NCBI GenBank assembly: GCA_024279945.1 | Contig: JAJRRA010000038.1 | Span: 1 to 60,149, forward strand | DNA from: Gammaproteobacteria bacterium | Lineage (GTDB): Bacteria; Pseudomonadota; Gammaproteobacteria; Xanthomonadales; SZUA-36 | DNA length: 60,149 bases | Direction: 5' to 3' | Notes under the pieces: model-generated | Told to the model about the DNA's origin: nothing | The model's database searches: none | The model's input: the letters and a program-made list of their open reading frames with translations, nothing else | Made by a program: the position numbers and the translations under genes | Shown: in pieces, positions 16,850-24,862 of the stretch | How positions within the stretch are numbered: the first letter of the stretch is position 1 | Layout: each line of letters opens with the position of its first letter

Positions 16850-17675
16850 TGAGGTCCCCCGGCACAGTGATTTGATATTTTGGATCGAGTTTGCCACCTT
16901 TGACGAGCATGCGCTTTCCTTTTCCAAGATCAATTTTGTCGCGGAGAATATGCTCCAGCCAGCGGTGACGGTGACGGTCAGCGAAGAAGAAAAAAAGGCG
17001 TTTAACCTTTATGCTCGTGGCTTCCTCCAGAAGCCGTTGCATCCGGCGTGGACTAATATTGACTAATCCCTCCATCATCACATCTACCAGATGAAAGGTT
17101 TCCTTATTAGGAAGTTCATCGATCAATTCCAGAATTGCGCGTTCCGGGGTTGAGATAAGCAGCGGCCAGTCCCATTGGCCCCATCGCATGATGCGTAGCG
17201 CACCGGGCTGTATGCTTTCAGATTCATCGGTTACTGATGCAGAAATAGAAAGTTTGTCTGTTTGCTGGTCTATTTTTGGAAGGAATCGAGTGCGGTTGTG
17301 AAATTCAAACTTCGGTTCTGACGGGAGCTTAGCCATCCAGCCAGGGAGCTTCTTATCGCCATAAATCTGGACAATCTGCGGAGCCTGGGACAGGTAGTGG
17401 GCATAACCTTGAAGATCAAGTGCAGTGCGCCCTCCGACGGAAACAGGAAAGTGAAGGACGGCTTGAAGCGATATGACGACTTGCTCTCAGCTTAAACTTC
17501 CGCGAGATCGGCGGTATACGCCACGAGTTGGTTGTTCCAACCAACCGGCGGCAACGTACTGGCTGCGGAGCGAACGGGAATAGCCATGTGCTTCAAGCCA
17601 AGCAGCATCGACAAGTAGCCCTTCGGGTAACTCACGCTCAAGCCAGTTTAATTTCTTTCCACTTTGCACAGTCAT
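16836..17675 (-). pseudogene. abiEi: AbiEi-type antitoxin interrupted by one in-frame TGA
   Basis: From ATG 17675 the frame encodes an AbiEi antitoxin: an N-terminal winged helix (LPEGLLVDAAWLEAHGYSR, then GVYRRSRGSLS) and a C-terminal domain ending before abiEii. At 17487-17489 the frame has TGA where the family has Trp before EQVVISLQAVLHFPVSVGG, and it stays open afterwards. TGG to TGA is one transition. A C-terminal piece of 166 residues could be reinitiated at ATG 17336. Family studies assign DNA binding to the N-terminal domain and antitoxicity mainly to the C-terminal domain, so partial function is possible. Confidence 0.8.
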
Positions 17676-17683
17676 ACTGTACA
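17663..17683 (-). promoter_or_regulatory. AbiEi operator A overlapping the abiE start
   Basis: On the minus strand this 21-bp site reads TTTGCACAG-N5-CTGTACA, an inverted repeat of TGYACAG. It abuts the -10 hexamer and covers the abiEi start codon. AbiEi proteins repress their own operon through such inverted repeats. Confidence 0.72.
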
Positions 17684-17711
17684 AAATAGCGTATTTTCGA
17701 ACCAATGCCAA
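17683..17711 (-). promoter_or_regulatory. Probable abiE promoter
   Basis: Leftward, TTGGCA (17706-17711) and TATTTT (17683-17688) are separated by 17 bases. Transcription would start about 17676, at or next to the ATG at 17675, so the message could be nearly leaderless. The promoter lies between the two operator copies. Confidence 0.55.
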
Positions 17712-17730
17712 GTTTAAAAAAGAGTCAATA

Positions 17731-17751
17731 TGTACAGCCTGGCTGTGCAAA
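17731..17751 (-). promoter_or_regulatory. AbiEi operator B
   Basis: This second copy of TTTGCACAG-N5-CTGTACA is identical to operator A outside the central five bases. It lies about 20 bases upstream of the -35 hexamer. Two copies bracketing one promoter fit cooperative autorepression. Confidence 0.72.
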
Positions 17752-17805
17752 TCAGAGATTAACCAAACCGCTCTTTACGTAGTTTTTCAAGCACCTTCGA
17801 AAAAA

Positions 17806-17881
17806 TGGTGGGCCGTGCAGGACTCGAACCTTCGACCATCGGATTAAAAGTCCGGTGCTCTACCACCTGAGCTAACGGCCC
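17806..17881 (-). tRNA. tRNA-Lys (anticodon UUU)
   Basis: The 76-base gene runs leftward from GGGCCGTTAGCTCAG to an encoded CCA. The acceptor stem GGGCCGT pairs with ACGGCCC, the anticodon loop is CTTTTAA, and the T-arm has GGTTCGAGTCC. Six T residues follow directly as a terminator. It sits downstream of queC, a common position. Its 3' end served as integration site for the neighbouring island(s). Confidence 0.97.
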
Positions 17882-17941
17882 GCCGGGAGGAGGCGGAATT
17901 GTAGGTGAAAATTCCTTCTGGCTCAAGGATTTTGGGCAATT

Positions 17942-18613
17942 TTAGCTGTATCTGGTGGGGTCGGTGATGCCTGCGGCCCGGAATCCTTCCTTGCGGATGC
18001 GGCAGGAATCACACACTCCGCAGGCTTGCCCCTCGCTGTCTGCCTGGTAACAGGACACGGTCAGGCTGTAGTCGACACCCAGTTCGCTGCCCTGGCGGAT
18101 AATTTCTGCTTTGCTCAGATCGATCAAGGGGGTGTGGATGGTGACTTTGCCGCCTTCTACACCGGCCCGCGTCGCCAGGCGTGCCATCTGCTGGTAAGCT
18201 GCGATAAACTCGGGGCGGCAATCCGGATAGCCGGAATAATCCACCGCATTGACGCCGATGAAGATGTCGTCAGAGCCCAGCACTTCGGCCCAGGCCAGGG
18301 CGAGTGAGAGCATGATGGTGTTGCGTGCGGGAACGTAGGTGACCGGGATGCCTGCGGTTTCTTCTTCCGGTACGTCTATATCTGCGGTCAAAGCAGAGCC
18401 GCCGATGGCGCGCAGGTCCAGCGGCAATATCTTGAGTTCCACTCCGTTTTCCCTGGCCACCCGGGCGGCCGCGTCAAGTTCCGAGCGGTGGCGTTGCCCG
18501 TAGTCCACGGCCAGTGCATAACACTCAAAGCCGCGGGATTTTGCCATGGCCAGTACCGTGGCGGAGTCCAGCCCACCGGAAACCAGCACAACGGCTTTTT
18601 TTGTCTCATTCAT
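17942..18613 (-). CDS. queC: 7-cyano-7-deazaguanine synthase QueC
   Basis: The 223-residue enzyme opens with the PP-loop ATPase motif [10 protein letters not shown]. It ends with the zinc-binding cysteines of QueC (SCYQ, then CGVCDSC). It converts 7-carboxy-7-deazaguanine to preQ0 with ATP and ammonia, in the queuosine pathway. Length matches the family (~230). It follows queE in the same direction after about 50 bases. Confidence 0.96.
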   Translation of the reverse strand: MNETKKAVVLVSGGLDSATVLAMAKSRGFECYALAVDYGQRHRSELDAAARVARENGVELKILPLDLRAIGGSALTADIDVPEEETAGIPVTYVPARNTIMLSLALAWAEVLGSDDIFIGVNAVDYSGYPDCRPEFIAAYQQMARLATRAGVEGGKVTIHTPLIDLSKAEIIRQGSELGVDYSLTVSCYQADSEGQACGVCDSCRIRKEGFRAAGITDPTRYS

Positions 18614-18666
18614 GATCGTTTTGTCCCTGGTCCGCCGGATTAGTTCTCAAGAGGCGGCTCAATTAT

Positions 18667-19350
18667 CTATTTACCCGGCTCATCGCCCCAAAGAATGTTA
18701 TGTAGTTGCAGTTGGAATCGCACGGGTAAACGGTCTTCCAGTACCCACTCTGCCAATTCTTTCGGATCCACCTGGCCCCATACGGGTGAAAACAGCACTT
18801 CGCAATAGTCATGGAGTTTTCTCTCGCGTAGCTGGTCGCTGGCCCACTGGTAGTCTTTACGCGAACAAATCACGAATTTGATCTGGTCATGTTTGCCCAG
18901 TTCTTCGAGGTTACTCCAGAGATTTTTTTCCATTTCGCCTGAATCAGGTGTCTTCAGATCCATCACCCGACTCACACGCCGGTCTGCCTGGGCGATATCA
19001 ACCGCGCCACTGGTTTCAAGTGAAACCCTGAAGCCTTCGTCGCACAGCACTTTCAACAAGTCCGCGCAACGCTTCTGGGCCAGCGGTTCCCCGCCGGTGA
19101 CACAGACATAGGGTGTCTCGTATTTGTGGATTTCAGCGAGGATGTCATCGAAGTGCAGCCATTTCCCACCGTGGAATGCATACTCGCTGTCACAGTACAC
19201 GCAGCGCAGCGGGCAACCCGTCAGGCGCACAAATACGGTGGGCAAGCCAGCCTGCAATGCCTCGCCCTGCAGAGAATGGAAAATCTCGGTGATTTTCAGC
19301 ATGCCCTCGCGGGCTTCCGGGGCACCTGATTGTTTGTCGACGCTTGGCAT
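18667..19350 (-). CDS. queE: 7-carboxy-7-deazaguanine synthase QueE (radical SAM)
   Basis: The radical SAM cluster lies in LTGCPLRCVYCDSEYAF, after the substrate motif EIFHSLQGEALQAGLPTVFVRL. QueE ring-contracts 6-carboxytetrahydropterin to the 7-deazaguanine core. The 227 residues fit the family. The start is uncertain: an internal ATG at 19302 (MLKITEIFHSLQGE) aligns with the usual N-terminus but has a poorly spaced GAGG, while ATG 19350 has only a weak purine run. It forms a pair with queC. Confidence 0.92.
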   Translation of the reverse strand: MPSVDKQSGAPEAREGMLKITEIFHSLQGEALQAGLPTVFVRLTGCPLRCVYCDSEYAFHGGKWLHFDDILAEIHKYETPYVCVTGGEPLAQKRCADLLKVLCDEGFRVSLETSGAVDIAQADRRVSRVMDLKTPDSGEMEKNLWSNLEELGKHDQIKFVICSRKDYQWASDQLRERKLHDYCEVLFSPVWGQVDPKELAEWVLEDRLPVRFQLQLHNILWGDEPGK

Positions 19351-19495
19351 CTTTCTATTGTAAACATCTGTCGGTTTACAGCAGGCATATATTACAAAAG
19401 TTCGATGAAATTTCTTTCATGTTCTCTGACCGGCACCCACTTCGAAAATTAACAAAATAAGCCAGAGCCGTGATACTCAGGCGATCTATGGACAA

Positions 19496-19657
19496 AGCCT
19501 GAAGATCGGGGCAATCTCGCGGAATCTGACGCAGGACAGGTGCGTCTGATTGCCGTACTGGACTGAACCCCATAGCACCGCTATGGGGTGAAGGAAGTGC
19601 GGTAAGCAGGCGTGCCTGAACCAGTCAGAGCCGTGAGATTGCCCCGATCTTCAGGCT
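19496..19657. repeat. 162-nt imperfect palindrome (hairpin element 1)
   Basis: Perfect 23-bp outer arms (19496-19518 and 19635-19657) flank inner arms that also pair imperfectly and a central perfect hairpin (19567-19589, core CATAGCACCGCTATG). The element begins at the last base of the cpoB stop codon and fills most of the space before queE. Its length and centre match the element at 27812-27972. It could be a MITE-like or transcript-stabilising element. Confidence 0.82.
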
Positions 19658-20472
19658 CAATAGTGCCCTTCCATGCGCATCCCGCGAAGGCGGCTTTCGG
19701 CCAGGCGGGCCAGCGTGGTATTGGGGTAGCTTTCCTGCACCTGCATCAGGGCGGCGCGCGCGCTGTCCCACTGCTTTAACTCGTAATGGGTGTAGCCCAT
19801 TTTCAGCAATGCATCGGGTACTTTCGGGCTGTCCGGGTAACGATCCATCAACTCCTGAAAGGCTGCCAGGGCAATGTCGTAATTACGTGTCACGTAATAG
19901 GACTCACCCAGCCAGTATTGCGCATTATCTGAATACTCGCTGTTGGGATAGCGATCCAGGAAGGACTGGAATTTCTCGGCAGCATCCGCATAGCGCAAAT
20001 CCTTAAGCGCCTGGAATGCCCGGTCGTAAGCTGCTTTTTCATCAGCGGCGGTGGAAGCTGGCGTCATGTTCTCGGCCAGAGGCTGCCCAATGCCGGTGAC
20101 GGACGACCCGGTCGTCATGGGCGCACGCACTTCCGGAACATCTTCTGCCGGTGCAGTCGCGCTATCCGGGGTGACTGCTGCGCCCGCGCCGCCCGTGAGC
20201 ACAGGCTGGCTGTTGCGCATATCGGACAGACGCTGGTCGAGATCCAGGTACTGATCGCGCTGGCGGCGCTTCAGGTTTTCAAGTTCCCGGGTCTGTTCTT
20301 CCAGTTGCCCGCGCAGGTTTCGGACTTCGTCCTGCAGTTCCTGCACCTGGATCACCAGGTTAGCCACAACGGACTGATCGGCATTCTGTGCAGAAACCGG
20401 TGCGGAAACAATGATGGCCAGCAGCAGGCTGGCCATCAAAGCTATTTTGGAAACACGTTGAACCATACTCAT
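19657..20472 (-). CDS. cpoB: Cell division coordinator CpoB (YbgF)
   Basis: This 271-residue periplasmic protein has a signal peptide (ending VSAPVSAQNA), an N-terminal trimerising coiled coil (VQELQDEVRNLRGQLEEQTRE) and C-terminal TPRs (YDRAFQALKDLRYADAAEKF, then SEYSDNAQYWLGESYYVTR). CpoB links peptidoglycan synthesis by PBP1B to Tol-Pal constriction. ATGA overlaps the pal stop, showing coupling. It closes the tol-pal cluster as in most gammaproteobacteria. Confidence 0.95.
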   Translation of the reverse strand: MSMVQRVSKIALMASLLLAIIVSAPVSAQNADQSVVANLVIQVQELQDEVRNLRGQLEEQTRELENLKRRQRDQYLDLDQRLSDMRNSQPVLTGGAGAAVTPDSATAPAEDVPEVRAPMTTGSSVTGIGQPLAENMTPASTAADEKAAYDRAFQALKDLRYADAAEKFQSFLDRYPNSEYSDNAQYWLGESYYVTRNYDIALAAFQELMDRYPDSPKVPDALLKMGYTHYELKQWDSARAALMQVQESYPNTTLARLAESRLRGMRMEGHY

Positions 20473-20993
20473 CGTGCCGTGTAAACAATCTCCACGCGAC
20501 GGTTCTGTGACCAGCAGTCCTCGTCGCTAACGCGGCAGGTGGGCCGTTCTTCACCGTAGCTCACAACAACCAACTGGCTGCCTCTGGCACCTTGTGCAGA
20601 CATCAGTCCCATCACGGCATTACCGCGACGCTCACCGAGACCGAGGGTATATTCACGCGTTCCGCGTTCATCGGCATGGCCTTCAAGCGTTACGCGGGCA
20701 CTGGAGTGAGCGGCTGCATAGGCTGCGTGAGCAGAAACGATCGCACGAAATTCCGGGCGTACGGTGGACTTGTCGAAATCGAAATAGATCACCCGTTTGG
20801 AAAGCAGGCTTTCAGGATTATCGAAATTACGTGAATCCGTGAAATCATGCGGGTCCGCGGCTGGCGCTGTTTCCACAACAGGTGCGGGCTCCGGCTCTGG
20901 AGCGGGCTCTGGTGCAGCCTCGGGTGTTGTCTGGCAGGCTGTCAATGCCAGTGCAATAATCATTGCAAGAGTCAATCTCCACACGGTTTTCAT
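20469..20993 (-). CDS. pal: Peptidoglycan-associated lipoprotein Pal
   Basis: A strong AGGAGG ribosome site precedes a lipoprotein signal with lipobox LTAC. A Pro/Glu/Ala-rich linker and an OmpA-like peptidoglycan-binding domain follow (YFDFDKSTVRPEF, LEGHADERGTREYTLGLGERR). Pal anchors the outer membrane to the cell wall and binds TolB. The 174 residues are usual. It lies about 70 bases after tolB and overlaps cpoB by 4 bases. Confidence 0.97.
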   Translation of the reverse strand: MKTVWRLTLAMIIALALTACQTTPEAAPEPAPEPEPAPVVETAPAADPHDFTDSRNFDNPESLLSKRVIYFDFDKSTVRPEFRAIVSAHAAYAAAHSSARVTLEGHADERGTREYTLGLGERRGNAVMGLMSAQGARGSQLVVVSYGEERPTCRVSDEDCWSQNRRVEIVYTAR

Positions 20994-21062
20994 TCCTTCC
21001 TCCTGGTTTTTATCCTGAAGCCGTTCGCCACGGCCATCGATTTCAAAAAGTCTCTGTCTAGT

Positions 21063-22370
21063 CTACCTGATTACAGGTGACCATGCGGGCTCCCGAACGT
21101 CGCCTTCGCTCAATATCAGCCGTTGACGTACACTTCCATCAGCGGACACGGCGGATAACACGCCACGTGTTCCTTCCCGGGTTGCATACAGCACCATACT
21201 TCCATTGGGCGCAAAACTGGGTGATTCATCCAGTACACCTGGGGTGAGGACGGTAAACCGTTCAGAATCAATATCCCAGATAGCTATACGATACTCGTTT
21301 CCTCTGCCATGTGCTACAGCTATTCTGCGTCCATCGGGTGCAATACTGGCCCGTGCATTGTACTCACCTTCCAGCGTAACTCTTTCTGCTTTTCCGCCGG
21401 TTGGTGGGATGCGGTAAATCTGCGGCTTTCCGCCCCGGTCCGAAGTGAAATAGATGTACTTGCCGTCCGGCGCCCAGACGGGTTCGGTGTCGATGGCCCA
21501 GTGCTGCGTCAACTGGGTCAGGCGCCCGGTCGCTATGTTTCGTACATAAATTTCCGGGTTACCGGTACGGGACAGCGTCATGGCCATGTTGCGGCCATCG
21601 GGTGAAAACGATGGCGCGCCGTTAATGCCCTTGCCGCCCGAAATCAATTCCCGCGAACCGGTCGCAACATCCTGCATATAGATAGCCGAATTTCCTTTCT
21701 CGAAGGATACGTACGCCAGTTTTTTTCCATCTGGTGACCAGGCAGGAGAAAGCAGGGGTTCGGGTGATCCCACCACAGACTGCGGTCCGAAGCCATCTGC
21801 ATCCGACACCACCAACTCATAGCGCAAATCCTCACCCAGGCCGGTCGCCGTAATATAGGCAATGCGGGTTGCGAAAGCGCCGGGCACACCCGTCAGGGTT
21901 TTGTAAATAGCATCCGATACGCGATGGGCGCCGTAGCGCAGATCACCGGGGCCAACGGTGGTGATTTGTGACAACAGGCGCTCTTGCGTGTGCACATCGA
22001 ATAACTGGTAGACCAACTCATGCCCCCGGCCATCGGCAGGCGTGCGTATGCTGCCCACGACGATGTAGTCCACTTTCAGCAAACGCCAGGTGCCAAAGCG
22101 GATGGACTCCTCGTCAACCGGCCGCTCCAGCATATCCGCCGTATCCATAGGGTCGAACAGGCCGGAACGGTACAGGTCGCCGGAAATAATTTCTTCCACT
22201 GAGGTGGCCGGAGGCGATGAGGCATCTTCCCACTGGAAGGGCACGATCGCGATGGGCAGGGCACTTGCATTGCCGCTGATAATTTCGATTTGAAGCTGTG
22301 CCTGTGCCGTATGGGCCACAAGCAAAGTTACCATAAGAATCAGTAATTTTTTCACGTTGTCAGTCACCAT
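21063..22370 (-). CDS. tolB: Tol-Pal periplasmic protein TolB
   Basis: The chosen ATG at 22370 gives 435 residues, near the usual ~430, with a signal peptide ([19 protein letters not shown]). The TolB N-terminal domain follows, then a six-bladed WD40-like propeller with repeated [24 protein letters not shown] and [12 protein letters not shown] blades. An open extension upstream overlaps tolA and lacks a signal. A GTG four codons further in is an alternative. TolB docks on Pal and TolA. It overlaps the tolA end by 11 bases. Confidence 0.95.
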   Translation of the reverse strand: MVTDNVKKLLILMVTLLVAHTAQAQLQIEIISGNASALPIAIVPFQWEDASSPPATSVEEIISGDLYRSGLFDPMDTADMLERPVDEESIRFGTWRLLKVDYIVVGSIRTPADGRGHELVYQLFDVHTQERLLSQITTVGPGDLRYGAHRVSDAIYKTLTGVPGAFATRIAYITATGLGEDLRYELVVSDADGFGPQSVVGSPEPLLSPAWSPDGKKLAYVSFEKGNSAIYMQDVATGSRELISGGKGINGAPSFSPDGRNMAMTLSRTGNPEIYVRNIATGRLTQLTQHWAIDTEPVWAPDGKYIYFTSDRGGKPQIYRIPPTGGKAERVTLEGEYNARASIAPDGRRIAVAHGRGNEYRIAIWDIDSERFTVLTPGVLDESPSFAPNGSMVLYATREGTRGVLSAVSADGSVRQRLILSEGDVREPAWSPVIR

Positions 22371-23223
22371 CGTAAATAAAATGAAATTCAATTTCACGCT
22401 GAAATACTTTCTCGAACCCAACATAGGGCAATACGCCGACACGTTCAACCGCAGCCACAATGGACCGGCGGGTAGCCTGATCACCGTTACATTTACCCGC
22501 AATGGCGGCAGAGATTACTTCGCCACCGGGTATCTGAACAATTTTCAGGGTACATCTCAATCCGGGCTGTGCGGTCGGTGGCCGCAGCCAGTTCTGCGTC
22601 ACTTCCGATTGTATCGCCAATTGGTACTCGTCACTGAGCGTGGCCAACTGGCCGGAACGAAATTCGCGTGCTTCAGCCTCAGCCTGCTTCTTGCGTGCCG
22701 CTTCCTCGATCCTGCGGTTCTGCTCCAGCCTTTCACGTTCCTTGCGGGCCTCGATCTGCTTGAGCCGTTCCGCTTCCAGCTTACGCTGTTTTTCCGCCGC
22801 TTTTCTTTGCTTGCGAATTTCATCCAGCTCTTTTTGCTGTTTCAAGCGCTCTGCTTCCCGCTTTTTTTCCCGCTCCATACGTAATTTCTGTAAACGATCC
22901 TGAGCATCGCGTTTTCGCTGTTTTTCTTCCAGATCTTTCTGTATTTTCTGTTCAGCCTCGCGTTTTTTCTGTTGTTCCAGGCGTTTGTCCCGTTCTTTGC
23001 GCTGTTCTTCCCGTTCTGCTGCCCGTTTTGCTTCTTCGCGCTGCTTGCGGATCTCCGTGGTATCCACAATCACCGCTTAAATGGTCAGGCCCAGGTTCTG
23101 TGGTTTACGAAACGGTTCCCATTTCATCGTGCCTACCACCACCAGCGCCCCGATCAGGATATGAACGCCGATGGCAAGACTGAAGGCCCGGAATTGAGCG
23201 CCGAGTTCCTGCCGGGACATCAT
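22360..23223 (-). pseudogene. tolA: TolA with an in-frame TAA after the membrane anchor
   Basis: In one continuous frame from the double ATG (23223/23220) lie a cytoplasmic tip and membrane helix (FSLAIGVHILIGALVVVGTM), then LGLTI, TAA at 23077-23079, AVIVDTTEIRKQREE, a long Lys/Glu/Arg coiled coil and the TolA C-terminal domain ending FIYDGD. The position before AVIVD would usually be a codon such as CAA, so one C to T change explains the stop. Reinitiation at GTG 23073 would give a 237-residue protein without the anchor needed for TolQR contact. Either TolA is broken or split, or the base is a sequence error. Confidence 0.8.
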
Positions 23224-23694
23224 TTATCCTGTGGAACCCTGCTCCCCGCCCAGACCTGCATCCAGGGGGTCGCTCATCAGTCCTACCTTGGTCACCCCGG
23301 CTTTTTGCAACAGGACCATGACCTTGTAGACCTGCCCGTAATCAACCCGCTCATCACCACCCACCAGCACTTGGATTTTCGGGTTGCGGCGAACGATAGC
23401 GGAAACTGTTTTCACCAGCGTTTCCGGATCAATCAGGCCACTGGTAGTGCCGTCAAGATCCCCACCGGCATTCAGGTAGAGATCACCATTCTGCAACACC
23501 GTGATCACCAGGGGCTCGTCATTTTGCTGCGTGTCCATGGGTTCGGCATCTGCCTTGGGCAACTCCACTTCAACACCGAGATTGAGCAAAGGTGCTGTGA
23601 TCATGAAAATGACCAGCAGGACCAACATGACGTCGATATACGGTACGACGTTGATTTCGGCCATCGGGCGGCGGCGTCCCTTGCTGGATTCCAT
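23224..23694 (-). CDS. tolR: Tol-Pal inner-membrane protein TolR
   Basis: The 156-residue ExbD/TolR protein has a single N-terminal transmembrane helix (INVVPYIDVMLVLLVIFMITAPLL) with the conserved proton-pathway Asp in YIDVMLVLL. The periplasmic dimerisation domain follows (VLVGGDERVDYGQVYKVMVLLQKAG). It couples the proton gradient to TolA movement with TolQ. It lies 6 bases after tolQ and directly before tolA. Confidence 0.96.
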   Translation of the reverse strand: MESSKGRRRPMAEINVVPYIDVMLVLLVIFMITAPLLNLGVEVELPKADAEPMDTQQNDEPLVITVLQNGDLYLNAGGDLDGTTSGLIDPETLVKTVSAIVRRNPKIQVLVGGDERVDYGQVYKVMVLLQKAGVTKVGLMSDPLDAGLGGEQGSTG

Positions 23695-23700
23695 CAGACC

Positions 23701-24387
23701 CTACTCCTCGCTGAGTGTATGCGCCTGGCGTTGCAGGATGCTGGAAAATTCTTCCTTGAAATTGTCGTAGCGTACCTCCAGGCGATCGACCTGATTGGAA
23801 AAGCGGTTGTAGGCAATCACTGCCGGTATCGCGGCGAACAGGCCCATAGCGGTGGCAACCAGTGCTTCGGAAATTCCGGGAGCAACCATCGCAATAGTTG
23901 CCTGGTTGACGTTGGCCAACTGGTGAAAGGACGTCATAATTCCCCACACCGTGCCGAACAAGCCGATGTAGGGGCTGGTGGAACCCACCGTTGCGAGGAA
24001 ATTCAGGTGGTTCTCCAGTTCCTCTGTTTCACGTGTCAGGGCGATACGCATGGAGCGCTGAGCGCCTTCAACCATCGCATTGGGGGACATTCTTCCCTGC
24101 TGGCGCATGCGCAGGAACTCGGAGAAACCCGAATCAAAAATACGCTCCATGCCACTGGTCAAGCGGTGAGCTCCGGTAATATTTTCATGCAACTGGGTCA
24201 GGTCAGTGCCGGACCAAAAACGCTCCTCAAACGATACCGCTTCCTTTCCTGCTTTAGCCAGTATCTGGCGTTTACGAAAAATAATCACCCATGAGGCAAT
24301 GGAGGCGAGCAGCAGAATCGCCAGCACCCCTTGTACCAGCCAACTAGCCTGCAGGACCAGTTGCCAGATTTGTAAGTCACTCTGCAT
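23701..24387 (-). CDS. tolQ: Tol-Pal proton channel subunit TolQ
   Basis: This 228-residue MotA/TolQ/ExbB protein has three transmembrane helices (ASWLVQGVLAILLLASIASWV; TVGSTSPYIGLFGTVWGIMTSF; VATAMGLFAAIPAVIAYN). The ThrVal-Gly core and the GISEALVATA segment are typical of the family. It forms the stator with TolR. Its start overlaps ybgC by 11 bases. Confidence 0.96.
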   Translation of the reverse strand: MQSDLQIWQLVLQASWLVQGVLAILLLASIASWVIIFRKRQILAKAGKEAVSFEERFWSGTDLTQLHENITGAHRLTSGMERIFDSGFSEFLRMRQQGRMSPNAMVEGAQRSMRIALTRETEELENHLNFLATVGSTSPYIGLFGTVWGIMTSFHQLANVNQATIAMVAPGISEALVATAMGLFAAIPAVIAYNRFSNQVDRLEVRYDNFKEEFSSILQRQAHTLSEE

Positions 24388-24820
24388 TTTCTATTGAACC
24401 TCCATTCTCCCACTCTGCCTTGATCCATGCCGGCATTCGCGCTGGTTTGAGACTGTCTGCGTGCAACATTGCCGCAGTAATGTCGGCAGTGGCCACCTGC
24501 ACCCCGTCCGATTTTCGGGTAATTTCCTGGCGAAATCCCTGCCGCACGCCCTTCATCCAGGTCAGTTCCGCCATCACCAGCAATTCATCATCCAGCCTGG
24601 CGGCCTACAGGAACTTCACGTTAGCGGTCAACACGACCCAGATCAAATTGTGTTCCTGCTTCAGCCGTGTCATGGAAATGACACCTGCTCGCAACATCTC
24701 CGTCCGGGCCCGCTCGAAAAAATTCAGGTACCTCGAGTGATAGACCACGCCACCGGCATCGGTGTCCTCAAAATAGACCCTTACAGGCCAGACAAAAGGC
24801 CCTGCCTTAAGTTCACTCAT
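24377..24820 (-). pseudogene. ybgC: YbgC-type acyl-CoA thioesterase with in-frame TAG
   Basis: The frame opens with the hot-dog thioesterase motif ([28 protein letters not shown]; catalytic Asp in EDTDAGG). It stops at TAG 24605-24607 after VKFL and continues in frame with AARLDDELLVMAELTWMKG to 24377. Family members have ...A(R)LDD after a short strand, and CAG to TAG would be one C to T change. Together the pieces make about 147 residues, the usual length. YbgC hydrolyses acyl-CoA and acts near phospholipid synthesis. It heads the tol operon and sits 42 bases after ruvB. Confidence 0.8.
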
Positions 24821-24862
24821 CTTAATAAACGCCCAAATCCACCAAAAAGGGTTACTAAAAAC

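Noticed and set aside
17942-19350. A preQ1 riboswitch upstream of queE/queC
   Set aside because: No aptamer-like hairpin with an A-rich tail is seen before queE.
22972-24294. A 440-codon plus-strand frame
   Set aside because: It runs antisense through tolR and tolQ, both strongly recognised; composition and lack of a ribosome site mark it as a shadow.
22360-24820. Reassignment of UAA/UAG to glutamine, suggested by tolA and ybgC
   Set aside because: Many genes here (aspS, clpB, dapE, hipA, lipase) end at TAA or TAG followed by non-coding repeats or terminators.
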